A stretch of DNA of 64,000 bases from Fratercula arctica (taxonomy: Eukaryota; Chordata; Aves; Charadriiformes; Alcidae), in assembly GCA_947846985.1 (NCBI GenBank), contig CANTUZ010000003.1, forward strand, positions 93,524,674 to 93,588,673. The letters are read 5' to 3'. Within the stretch, counting starts at the first letter, position 1. The number at the start of each line of letters is the position of its first letter. Position numbers and translations under genes: made by a program. Shown here in pieces: positions 52,697 to 63,406 of this stretch. Below the pieces are notes generated by a model that saw only the letters and a list, made by a program, of their open reading frames with translations, was not told the origin of the DNA and did not search any database.

Positions 52697-53904
52697 ATTC
52701 CTTTCTCATATACTTCAGAAGGCAATTTTTCCTTCAGAAGTGATCGCAAAATATGCATGATCTAAGCCCATCAGCAGAGAACAGAAAGGTTGGGTCCCAC
52801 ATTGAAATGGTGAACAATGTCACACATGTTGTAACGTTAAAAACAACAAAAAAGGCAGTTAGGATTTCTCAGTACTTTGTGTAGGGCTCAGCTCCAAATA
52901 GGATATGCAAATGTAAGTGTCTACTTTTGAGTGATGCATCTGAACTCTGATTATAGCCCTTGGGAAGCTAGTACAGCCAGTGGAGCCTGGAGAGCAAGTG
53001 CAGGGTCTACCTCTATCCCGTTGATCATAATTTTGAAAAATCCGCATCAGTAATTCTGTAACATATTCTCTTTAGCCCAGAAAATCCCCTAACAAATATA
53101 AAAGTGCTATTCATTTTTGATAGATCCTCCCGTCACAGATTAGAATTAGGCTATTCATTAATCCTGCTGTTTTCCTAACTCCTGCAGTTTTACAGGGAGT
53201 CTCACATAGTATTTTCTTCTTTAAAGCTCCAGGTTTTGTATTCTCTTGAACCCATCAACATCTTATAACTGTCTTTGAAAAAAATGATTTTAGGTATGGA
53301 GAACAACATGAAAATACGAACAATACACACTGCAAAATGGAAGTGATAGAAGACATAGCCGTTACCTAAAGACTTATCATAAGCTTGGGTAAAGTTTTCA
53401 AATAGAAGTATGTGCAGCTACCAGTGCTGGGTCTCTTTGATCCCACAGGCTTCAGGCATGCAATGTGTCATGGCCATGGAAGTCCCATGTATTTTCAAGG
53501 TACCTCAGTTTACCTTACAAGTCCACCTGGCACAGGCGCCTCCTCAGTACTGTCTGGTTCCATAGCACAGCTGATCAGTAACTTTTTTTGCAATTGCACA
53601 TATGAATTCTGATGAAAGACCATTCCCTGGGTGATGTGGGAGAGACTTGAACATAAAGCTTAAGTTGCAGATCGTACCTAGCTCGTATCTCATGTTTGGC
53701 AAAAACTGGTGGCTGCTTTTCACATACACTTTTAAGACTGATGTTCTGTGTTTGATGGGGGAGCGCTTCAACATGCATGAACTTCCCCATCCTTTAGAAT
53801 GATTACTTCTTAAACTTTCTTCATCATCTTATGCATTCCTCTATATATTTTGCTTTATATTAATTATATTTTCCACTGTGGGTAAAGAAAGAAGCCACTT
53901 TTAT

Positions 53905-53920
53905 AAAAAAAAAAAAAAAA
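53905..53920 (+). repeat. Poly-A run, 16 bases
   Basis: Sixteen A residues after 'cttttat'. Confidence 0.93.
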
Positions 53921-56900
53921 CCCTACACTTTTTATAACATTTCCTTTGCCTGTTTTTTCTTCATAAGGAAATCAGAATTGCAGTTGGTAGTAAGTAATTC
54001 TCTGCACAATAGTCATGATTTACAATGTTTTTCATGAGAGAGGCAAATGAACAGTTCAGTTAACTTTTAAATCAAGTTTTTCAATTTTATTTTAATTACC
54101 TTCTGCTCAGGTTTTTATTCAAGGTCAAAGTGCAACTAAACATTTAAAACTGTCAAAAGATTTTTTTCAGTATTTTTCTCACAGAAAATTTGCTTTTTCT
54201 TCCTGATTTCAAACAAACTCTAAAGTCACGAGAAACTTCATGGCATTTTTTATTGTCTGAAGAGCTCTGCTTTGAGGTCTGTCCAAAATATCATTTGGCT
54301 TATAGTATGTTTTGTAAGAAGATCTGTCACGGAAAAAAAATGTGGATAAGTAAAAATGTCCCTACTCTTATATGCTACTTGATCCCTTGCTAAAAGTACA
54401 AACTAAAAAAAATCATTCTATGTGCTATTGTATTTGCTGGCAGTTATACCATCATGAGTAAACTGCCTAATTACATAAACAGCCATGATATTTCTGCGTC
54501 AGTTGACAATTGCATTTGGAGGCACAGGAGTCCCAAGGAATATCTGAAAGTCATAACTGGCAAAAGCTACATCTGCAGCATTTCTGTATTTATCTTAAGG
54601 GGCAATGATTCAGTCATTCAACATTTGTCCACCAATCAACCAAATGCCAAGTCATTATTTTAAGTCTCTGGACTCAATATGCAGATGTGATTTTGTTCCT
54701 TCACAAACTAAGTAGCATTTTTCAGATATTAAGAATGAGACTATTCTCAGCACTTATTATACCACAGACAGCCTTTAGAGAAAGAAGACAGAAATCAGAA
54801 ATTCACAAACATATTAAAAAAAAATTGTCCTTAATAAAAGATGAGACTTGAACAAGCAAAAGCAAAGTATATGCTGAGATGCGGATAAATTTAAGCTTTA
54901 AGTGTATATATATTACTAAGTTGAACACCTAAAACTCTTCTCTTTTTTCTCAGACATTTCTGCATTTCCAGTTCTTTCTTCTGAATTATTCCTCATTTAC
55001 CGTTGTTTAAATGAGACGACAATTAGAGCCTTTCTTGTTTTTTTTTTTCCATTTGAGCACAGTGTTCTTGATTCAGAAGATCTGGTGCAGAGCTATATTA
55101 ACAATTCACCTTTTTTCAGAGAGGGATTGCTGTCCATAGGCCTACTATAAAGGCCATAAGGAAGGGGATAGCTGTCACTCCAGTATGAACAATGCGGCGT
55201 ATCTGTCATCAAAAACAGATGAGGAGAGGCTGTGATCCGCTGAATCTCATGATAGCCTTTGTCTTGCGGTTCTTTCTGCAGCTACTTTCTATTGCTCCAG
55301 ACTAATCTGGTCCTGGATTTCTCCCTACTAGGTACCTCTGACAGGAATTTATGGCTTCGTAAGACATCAAAACCATAAGGATGGAAGATGAAATATTTTA
55401 TGCAATTTATTCATTTGCAACACACTTTATTTCATTGTTCTTAATAGGTACTGATGGCATGAACATGAAAAATCCATTAATTTGGGTACAAACACTGCAC
55501 TCTTTACTCATCAATCTCAGTAAAAGTTTGTTCGCATAAAGGCTAAATTTAGTCCTTACACTTCAAAATAAATAGACAACTTCGCCCCCCCGCCTTCCAC
55601 CCACCACAAAAAGCTTTCAGTTGTAGCACTTGGAGAAAAAGGCACATAAAGCCCATAAATGAGTCAGATCAAACCACCACTTTAATCAAACTTGTAGTAC
55701 TTGGCTGTAAAGCACTACAAAAAAAGTAAGAAAAACTGAAACACCCTTAAGGATAATTGAACAAGCCAGGACTGCCATCATACAGGGAATAAATATTGGA
55801 AAAACAATAATCTAGAAAGGCTGATGCTGAGAGAATTAAATTAAATACCCATGGAAGTTAATTACTGGGAAAGTAAAAAGTGTATTGGAAGGAGCAAAAG
55901 AGAAGATAGACAAATAAACCTGCTACCAACTAAACTTGGTTTAAAACTATTCCTTCTTCTATTCCCCGTAGTGTGTAAATTACAGTGACTAATCTGACAG
56001 GAGCAGATTCAAAGTAATGCAAGAAGGAAAAAAAAATTAGCCCACACTTTTTCTACGTTATTGAATTCCATCTGTGTCTATTTATTGGAATTCTTGGTAA
56101 CTACCCTGGTGGTAAAAATGACTGAACTTTTCCAATTCCTTTTTTCTCATTTCAACATTGTTTATTCTTTGGAGAAGCCATTCAGTGTGTATTCACTCCT
56201 CTCTATAGGCAGTGGAGCGCCAAAACCAGTTGTGGCATTAATTTGGTATTAGTTTCTTCTCCATACAGGTGAAAAACACCCTGTTCTGCATTACAGATAT
56301 CCACTTAGCATTTCATATAAAGACAAGACCTGGCAAAGATGATGTGAGAACATTCTCTAAGGAGAGGGCTGAAGAGTACAAATCATCTACGTATTTCAGT
56401 TGCATTTGGTGCTTCTCCTATTGGTCTCCAGTTGGAAGAAGGACACCTGTTTCACAGTAAGCAGCCCAAAGAATACGAAGTGAAGTGTGAGACATGTAGT
56501 GAACCTACCCAGAAGATTATTGTAAATTGAGGAGTTAGTGGTCCATGTAACAGGCAACATGAGTAGCCACAGACCTGTGCTGTCCTGTACTACATTGCAT
56601 ACACAGCATGGCTTCCAGGCCTGCGTTGTGTGGCATTTGTCCTGCGGCTGCAGGATAAACTTAGATGGTTAGTCCTAACAGAGGAGGCTACAGGCAGCTC
56701 ACCGGTCATTATGTCACCTACGTGTCCTCGTCTTTGCCTTAAAGTGAAACAGCAAGTTCTTATGTGAACACCAATTTATTTCATAGTAGAAATGATGAAT
56801 AGAGTAGTTTTCCTCCAAGAAAATACTAGAAGAACTCTAAGGACTACAATGCTGACAAACCTCTCCTTGGACAGGATCTGCACGTTGTGCTGTGCCCAGA

Positions 56901-57689
56901 CTGGAGGTGTATCTGATGACACTGCTCAACCTGGGGTTCTCGCATGTGAAGGACCATGAGGTTACCTATCCTCTTCCTCATTTTTCTGTTAGCTCCCATA
57001 AATGGTATTCTCAGCAATACCTTATGGAGTCTGAGTGCATTTCTTACTGGGGTCATAATGAACACCACCACAACAGGAGTCTAACACAAAAGCCATATAG
57101 GCTGGGAGTTAAATTGCCCTGAACGCTAAAACTATTGCTAAAATTCTGGTAATACCATAGTTCTCGGTGCAGTAGAAATAGATTTTGCTGTCCTTCTTTA
57201 AAATGTCAGTTATAAAACTGATACACATCTCACAAATTTACAAACTTGCATTATAATTCCAATGCTCACTTGTTCTCAGAAGCAGCTTAATTAAATATTG
57301 AAAGGTTATTTCTTTGAGGTCCCATTTTAAATGGATTTTATTAAAAAAATATATATTTCAGAGAGCTGAAATGAGTTATAAAAATTTACAAAGAAAAATT
57401 TTAATCGCCTTTCACCAAGTTATTTCAGTGCAGCACTATGCATTCAAAACTCCTGTAAGAGATATAATATTCTATCATGCTCTTGAAGATAGACTGTATC
57501 GTGTGGTCCATGATACATGGATGGGAGGAGAATGTATGTCCCATGCCTTGATATTAACAAGGCACCCTTTGACACTCTCTCCCATAATATCTCTGTAGCC
57601 AAATAACTGAAATAGGGATTGGATAAGGGGGTAAAAAAGTGGGTAGAAAACCAGCTGGAACATTGATCTCATAGGGTTGCAATTAGCAG

Positions 57690-57885
57690 CACGAAGTTCA
57701 GATGGCAGCTGGTTAACTAGTGGCATCCCTGGGATGCACAGTAGGGCCAACAATAGCTACAGTCTTTTTTAAGAACCCAAATGGTTGGTCAGAGATCACT
57801 CTTGAAAGTTTACAGACACTGCCAAAGACAGAGACAGACTTAGAGGCAGACAGTGGCATGATGAGAGACAACAGACACTGGTGGC
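57690..57885 (+). mobile_element. Possible old CR1 RT-region remnant
   Basis: Near 57702-57790 the DNA 'gatggcagctggttaacta' and then 'gtggcatccctggg' followed by 'gtagggccaac' resembles the CR1 reverse-transcriptase stretch that encodes a 'GVPQGSVLGP' motif, in plus orientation and with many changes. It directly precedes the younger minus-strand CR1. The match is diverged and I place it with limited confidence; the segment between this and the CR1 3' part at 58340 would be missing if they came from one element. Confidence 0.35.
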
Positions 57886-57888
57886 AAC

Positions 57889-58330
57889 ATAGAATCAATC
57901 CTAGAATGCTCTGGGTTGGAAGGGAACTTCAAAGATCACCTAGTTCCAACCCCCTTCTACAGGCTGGGACATCTTTCACTAGATCAGGTTGCTCAAAAGC
58001 CCCATCCAACCTGACCTTGAACACTTCCAGGGATGGAACATCCACAGTTTCTCTGGGCATCCCAACCCTAAGAAATCTACCATTTCTCTGTGTAATTGTC
58101 TGGATAACCAGCATCTCACCACCCTGATCATAAAAAGTTTCTTCCTTTTATCCAATTTAAATTTACCCTCTTTCAGTTTAAAACCATTGCCCCTTGCCCT
58201 GCCACTACAGATTTTGGTAAAAAGTCTTTCTCCATCTTTCTTATAAGCCACTCTAAGGTCTCCCCAGAGCCTTCTCTTCTCCAGGCTGAACAACCCCAAC
58301 TCTCTCAGCATTTCTTCATAGGAAACACGG
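57889..58330 (-). mobile_element. CR1 LINE, 3' part with ORF2 C-terminal remnant
   Basis: This is the longest well-preserved CR1 copy in the window, on the minus strand. On the plus strand it starts with 'agaatcaatcctagaatg', then 'gggttggaagggaacttc', 'aaagatcacctagttccaac' and 'gatcaggttgctcaaaa'. Read on the minus strand, the far part (about 58311-58120) keeps the CR1 ORF2 C-terminal signature, with 'LGLFSLEKRRLWGDL' and 'ARGNGFKLKEGKFKLD'. The next part shifts frame to 'VDVPSLEVFKVRLDGA' (about 58060-58010). The frame shift and 5' truncation leave it inactive. Its good preservation makes it younger than the adjoining plus-strand CR1 sequence. Confidence 0.96.
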
Positions 58331-58339
58331 CATATCCCA

Positions 58340-58490
58340 TCTTTATTTACAAATTCACCATGAGGATCGTCAAAAAATGGAACAGGTTATCCAGGCAGGT
58401 GGTAGAGATATGCTCCTGGAGATATTAAAACTCAGCTGTAAAAGTCCCCGAGCAACTTGGTATAATCAGTCTGCTTGGGTGGGGAAACAA
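58340..58490 (+). mobile_element. Older CR1 fragment, head-to-head with minus copy
   Basis: Plus-orientation CR1 blocks: 'tggaacaggttatccaggca' (family: ggaacaggctgcccaggga), 'ggtggtagagatatgctcct', 'ggagatattaaaactcagct' and 'gtctgcttgggtgggg'. The final 3' direct repeat is not seen. It covers a consensus region that the adjacent minus-strand copy also covers, so the pair cannot be one element with an inverted 5' end; they are separate insertions. Confidence 0.72.
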
Positions 58491-58645
58491 TACTTAACAT
58501 GTCTAAACCCTCAATCTTCAACAGTTTACAGTGCAGCTGGAAAAGGAATTCTTTTGTCATCTTATGAATGTTTCAAAAATCTCAAATGTTTTTCCTGTCT
58601 TTTAACAGAATGTAAAAGAGAAAACATTTAAAATTTTTAAAAAGC

Positions 58646-58666
58646 TTTTTTTTTTTTTTTTTTTTT
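58646..58666 (+). repeat. Poly-T run, 21 bases
   Basis: Twenty-one T residues, roughly 100 bases before the perfect hairpin at 58773. Confidence 0.95.
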
Positions 58667-58772
58667 AATTTCATCTGGGTCACTTGGTTATGACCTTTAA
58701 GACAATTGTTTCACTAGGATTAGCTTATTTTTCAAAATGTCATTTGCTGGTGAAAAATAGTGAGGTCTTTCA

Positions 58773-58808
58773 TTTTGAAAAGGTCAAAAAGCTTTGACCT
58801 TTTCAAAA
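58773..58808. repeat. Perfect hairpin, 16-bp arms, 4-base loop
   Basis: Arms 'ttttgaaaaggtcaaa' (58773-58788) and 'tttgaccttttcaaaa' (58793-58808) are exact reverse complements around 'aagc'. Each arm holds AGGTCA or its complement, the core half-site of nuclear receptors, here as an inverted pair 8 bases apart. Pairing stops at the arm ends, so it is shorter than a normal microRNA precursor. No transposase gene or terminal-repeat structure accompanies it. Confidence 0.97.
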
Positions 58809-59133
58809 CTCTTTTGAGAAAAAAAAAAACTGTCAAAAAAGTTTGTTTTGTGAATAGCTGAATGTAGTTGTTACAACAAAACAACTCCATTGTGCAAAAC
58901 CACTGCTCACATTAAAAACTTTGTGGCCTGGCTTTCAGTAAAGACACATGGTCTGACTTTAAAAAATGATGACTCTTTCACCTTTTTTCTGACTGCCTAA
59001 AGGAAAATTTCATTTTCCTTCATCAATAGCAGCAATCTACCAAGACACAGCAATTTAATCTCAGTAATTAACGTATTTTTATTTACAACCATAATTTGAA
59101 GTAATACTTAAAAATAAAAATGCATAAAATTCT

Positions 59134-59149
59134 AAATATTTAAATATTT
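59134..59149. repeat. Perfect 16-bp A/T palindrome
   Basis: The sequence 'aaatatttaaatattt' is self-complementary. As it is wholly A/T, it is expected fairly often in this composition. Confidence 0.9.
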
Positions 59150-59403
59150 TCTAATATTGTGTATTAGGTATAAAGAAGCGGAGCTAAAATGCTTCTGGCT
59201 CCATGATAGTGAGCATTCCTGTCTGACTTACAATGTTTTTCTCAGCCTGTCAGAACTGTAGCACCTCTGGGCATGACATTTCTCTTGGATGAATGTCTCC
59301 TCCACAGTTTGTTAGACATTGCATACTGATGCGTTGATTCCCCAAAGGTGACATCATTACAAGAGGCGTTATCTTTTTCAAGTTGTCAGAAACACTGTCC
59401 AGC

Positions 59404-59422
59404 TTTTTTTTTTTTTTTTTTT
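59404..59422 (+). repeat. Poly-T run, 19 bases
   Basis: Nineteen T residues; the lysine run of the minus-strand open frame at 59378-59590 is its translation. Confidence 0.95.
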
Positions 59423-59660
59423 AATGCAGACTTCTCCTCTTAACTTAAATTTTCTTTTTCCCCTTCCTTTCACAGAGTATTTCTTTTGAGGATAATATTT
59501 TGGGCAGTAATTGGCCCCTTCTGCTACTTTTTGAAATAAAATTTCATACAGCTTCTGATTCTGAAACACCAGGAAAGAAATTCTCCACATTTTAACTAAT
59601 TAATCTTTTTTTCCAGGTTGTTTTGCAATATCTTTCCCCAAAAAAATGGCTACAGCAACA

Positions 59661-59732
59661 TACAACAGTTCATACATACAACAGTTCATACATACAACAG
59701 TTCATACATACAACATACATACAACAGTTCAT
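59661..59732 (+). repeat. Minisatellite, 16-bp unit
   Basis: Three perfect copies of 'tacaacagttcataca' occupy 59661-59708, followed by a partial, shifted unit and a further 13-base copy ending at 59732. Perfect identity between units indicates recent expansion. It is the only multi-copy minisatellite seen in the window. Confidence 0.96.
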
Positions 59733-61182
59733 GTGTCACACTAACAACTTACTTTGATTTTGTTAGAATCCAAAATACTGAGTCATTCTAAACACCCATA
59801 TTTTGTGCCAAGTTGCTAATACCATTTCTGAGTTTCAGGTTCATAAAGAATTAAAAGTAATCAATATTTAAGTAATTTCATTCCTATTTTCCAATTGGAT
59901 CTATGAAGGTGGACTTCTATTAATTTATACACTTTCCAATTCATTCTGAAGCCAGTGAACCTCTGCAAAAATGCATAGGCCCATCATGCTGTTTCAGACT
60001 GCAGTATCATGGTTTAAAATTGTACAGGATGGTCGTATAAGAAATGAATTATGGAAAACCTATTTGACAAAATTGATAAGGTGTTAGCAACCTTAACTCA
60101 GCAACTTCCATCAGGCTGTGTGAATCACTCGTCGGAGGAGAGAGAAGGGGCATTCATGTGGCTCACTGCAGACTGTATTAAGAGAAATTAGGAACGTAAA
60201 TTCGCTGCACCCTCATACAGCAAGATAGAAGTCCCTGTAGGACAGTGATTCAGAATACCTAAACCAAAAGAGTAGACGATGTGAATACCTTTGATTTGCT
60301 TAGCAAGTAGAAGCAATACAAGGGATCAGATATATCTATATCTGACAATTGCATGCCTAAATTGTCCGGAATAAAAGGATCAGAATGGGGTGAATCTGGC
60401 AAAAATGAATGTCAAAACTACAAAGGGATGCCATACTCATTTCTCTGCTTTGCTGCCAATATCCCATGTTTTTGATTTACAGCTCTCCAGCAGTAGTCCT
60501 CGCTTGAGCAAAAGCTGCCAATTCTATCAGACTACCCATACATAATTATACCTTCGCTCTATCACAGGAGGTCTTAAGAAGACAGCGGTATCCTCACTCC
60601 CCTGGCAGTCACTGCCTGACAAAGAATAGCCCTTTGTGTGTGCAGGCTGTGACAGGGAAACATAAAAATAGCTGCAGGTGGATGCAAGACTGGAAGGGAA
60701 AGGGTTGCTGAGCTCCTTCTAGGGAAGACCCAGGGTCCCTGAGATGCCCCAGCATCCCCCTCCAGCAGCACTGGCGCTCCCAACCTTGGCACCCAGGGGG
60801 ACTTTAGAAGGACCACCATAGCAGCATAGCAAATGGTAGATATTTATAAGTCCTATTGTATAATAATTTTGAGGGCATTCTTTCTAATGAAGCTGTACTT
60901 TATTATTTGGGTATTAAAAGCAGTTGCATTATTATAGTTGGACAAAACAACCGTTTGGTATATTTCAATGCGATTGTTCAGTTTTCAGTTAGGCTAACAA
61001 TAAATGCTTTTCTCCACACATGTATGACATATTTCCTTCTGTCCAAGACAAGATTTTGAGCGTAACAATATTTAAGTAATTCATGCAAATTTCAATGGGG
61101 TCTCAGCATACATCAGTTCTCAATGCTGCAGCTATTCAGGAACCAAAGCGCCAAATCACCTCCCTGATGGTTTTCTGAGGGA

Positions 61183-61204
61183 AAAAACAAACAAACAAAC
61201 AAAC
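61183..61204 (+). repeat. (AAAC)n microsatellite
   Basis: About four to five tetranucleotide units. Confidence 0.9.
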
Positions 61205-61988
61205 CCCTCAAATGTACCAAAGAGGATTTCTGCAGAAGTATTCTTCAGAGTTTTTAAAGTCTCTCCCTTCGTATCAGATTTTTAACAGTATTAGCTGCAG
61301 TATTAACTGCTATGGAAACTGTTACTGTTGCTGCAGTGACACCAGCAGTGGTCAAAATGGTGCTGCAGAAGGAGAAATGCAAACACAAGCAGTATTCTGC
61401 TGCTGCTCGGGGTTTTGTTTCGTTTTCTTGCACAAACATTTCATAGAGCTCTGAGACGTTTCAGACTGGCAGAAATCAGGACGTTGTAGCCACTGGCTGC
61501 CAGGGACTTGAACAGTGGTATCATGGCTGATGCTCAAACCATTTGCAGGTCCACTAGTGGGGGACAGCAGTGACACGGACAGACCAAAACTCGGCACGGC
61601 ATCTCCATTTTTATGATAATGTCCCAGAGTGTCCTGAATTTTCATTGCATTTGTACTCAGGGTCAATTCTCCCTTCCTCCCTCCCTGCATCCTGAGGAAC
61701 ACCCTGGAGTACTCTGTCACCCTGCTCCCTCTCATGGCTTTCTCCAGGGCTGAAGAGCTGGCCCTTGCTTACAACCTGGGCATAGCTTGTTTATTGTTTC
61801 CATCCTGTAATAAATAACAGCAAAAGGAAAAAGATCATTATACTACTCACTTCAACTACCCAAACAGAAAGTTTCAGTAATCTGAGTGTGGCTATTCTGT
61901 TCTAGGTAAGTAATTCAGCCCATGCCTAGATCTGGAGATCTGGAAACAGGAACTAAGAGTTATAGGAGGACAATGAGAATTTCTGCGG

Positions 61989-62021
61989 TTTTTTTTTTTT
62001 TTTTTTTTTTTTCAGGTATCT
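61989..62021 (+). other. Poly-T run then CAG|GTATCT, splice-like
   Basis: A 24-base T run (61989-62012) leads directly into CAG|GTATCT (junction 62015|62016). The left side is an excellent 3' splice-site pattern; the right side starts with GTA but departs from the GTAAGT consensus. It is a second, weaker candidate recursive splice site on the plus strand. Confidence 0.25.
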
Positions 62022-62060
62022 TATGCCATTATTTCAGCAGATAGTCAGAAGTAAAAACTG

Positions 62061-62084
62061 TTTTGTTTTGTTTTGTTTTTTTTT
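62061..62084 (+). repeat. (TTTTG)n then T run
   Basis: Three TTTTG units followed by nine T residues. Confidence 0.9.
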
Positions 62085-63153
62085 AAAAAAGAAATATCAC
62101 AAATTTCAACCTGCTTATCATGACTGAGACCAAGAAGAACATTTGACATTCGCCCTGTTTTTTCCTAAAGCAGGGATAACTCCAGTGAAACTTCCAGCTG
62201 CGGATTTCATGCTATGCAGGAGGCTGCCTGATTTTCAGCAGCTGCTCTCTCCTCCCGGTCCTCACGGCAGGAATGGTCATTCTATAACCAGTGAGCCATA
62301 ACTCCATAAATCATGCATGAAGGTTGCTCTCGCCATAGCGCTGGCAGGAGGTAGGGTGCCACAGAAGCCCTGCTTAACATCTCTCGGGAACAGTCTTAAC
62401 CCGGTGCTGGCTCAGAGTGTCTATCTGCACCTGAAGAGGAAGGTAAGACACGAGAGGGTTCCAAACTCTGCAAACAACTGAGCGTTGAACAGAAAGTTTA
62501 ATATGAGGTCTGTGGTGTATTGCTGTTGGAGTTTCAGTAAAGCCAGATATAAGCAAGGATCTCATTGGAGACTCATTTCCACTAAGTCAGGGCCTTAACA
62601 CAGCCCATAGCCGGTTACATGGTGGTTTCTGGAAAAAGTCCTAACTGAATTTTCAATATTGTATTTCTCTCAAGAAAGAGCAGCTTAAAAGAAAAAGTAA
62701 CATCTGACTTTCTTTGGTAAGCAATCGGGAAACAATCCAATTTACAAATATATAGGAATAAAATTTACTTCTGGGATTCGCAAAATTAAGTTGAAATACA
62801 CTTTCCAAATGTTGCTGTTGTCGCAAATTCCATCTGTTCTACAAGTTAAATCCTGAGCTGGGAATACCATAAAAACCAGAAGAAGTTGCAAGCCATCAGA
62901 AGCGCTTTAAGCACTTTTGAAGCACATCTTTTACAAATGCTTTATATTTATGAATTTGCTACAAAACAAACTAAATGCAGGTGAGGTGTTCATGACATAG
63001 AATCAATCTCCAGCTAGTTTATGCACAAACAAAAATAAATGGAATTCATATATCAAACAAATACATACAATGTAACACTCATTGTTATCTTTCTGTTAAT
63101 TTGGTAAAATAAAATCAATTTCATTATTTTCACTGATCTCCCACAGTCTGCAC

Positions 63154-63406
63154 CTACATAAGGATTCAGTAGCTGGTTTAGTTTGGCTGTTTCTGAAAGC
63201 ACGATGTAACCTAATGACTGACAGGATGACAGGAGAAGTTTGACCTGACTACTGCTTTCATAATGAAGTTTCTCTACTCGAAGAGAAATGTAATTCAAGA
63301 GTTCTATTACTTCCTTTGAAAGGCATCTTCCATACTTTGAGACAGTGACCCCAGTAGACGTATTTTTCCCAAGACTACTCACCAACAAGGACAAAAAGGA
63401 AAGAAT
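63154..63406 (-). other. Exon-like open segment, unidentified
   Basis: On the minus strand the frame is open from a TAG at 63409-63407 to a stop near 63053, about 117 codons. The TAG coincides with a possible 3' splice site ('ctttcaaatag'), and a possible but weak 5' splice site ('gtag|gtgcag') lies at 63154|63153, giving a 253-base candidate exon. The translation (for example 'SKEVIELLNYISLRVEKLHY') is mixed and helix-like, unlike the hydrophobic junk of most other frames. I do not recognise the family. There is no companion exon that I can support, so chance remains the more likely explanation. Confidence 0.18.

Larger units (their letters stand above)
48351..57689. other. Unique noncoding DNA, no gene seen
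   Basis: About 9.3 kb without a recognised gene or CR1 copy. It contains A18 at 52679-52696 and A16 at 53905-53920, and a TATA-like 'tatatataaag' near 50606-50616 with no supported transcript. A pyrimidine tract with CAG|GTGAAA at 56268|56269 weakly resembles a recursive splice site. Open frames such as 53544-53790 (minus), 56061-56460 (plus), 56844-57122 and 57314-57753 (both strands) match nothing known. Confidence 0.6.
58491..63052. other. Noncoding DNA with hairpin and simple repeats
   Basis: No gene recognised. Apart from the separately listed hairpin, palindrome, minisatellite and homopolymers it holds GC-richer patches at about 60715-60800, 61300-61740 and 62220-62480. A 127-codon minus-strand open frame at 61352-61735 overlaps plus-strand frames and has no recognised domain. 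Confidence 0.6.

Noticed and set aside
57979..58311. A 110-codon minus-strand frame that looks protein coding
   Set aside because: It is the C-terminal part of the CR1 ORF2 region with a frame shift, not a host gene.
58773..58808. MicroRNA precursor at the perfect hairpin
   Set aside because: The stem is 16 bp with a 4-base loop and pairing ends at the arms; known precursors are longer with imperfect pairing. Kept as a hairpin only.
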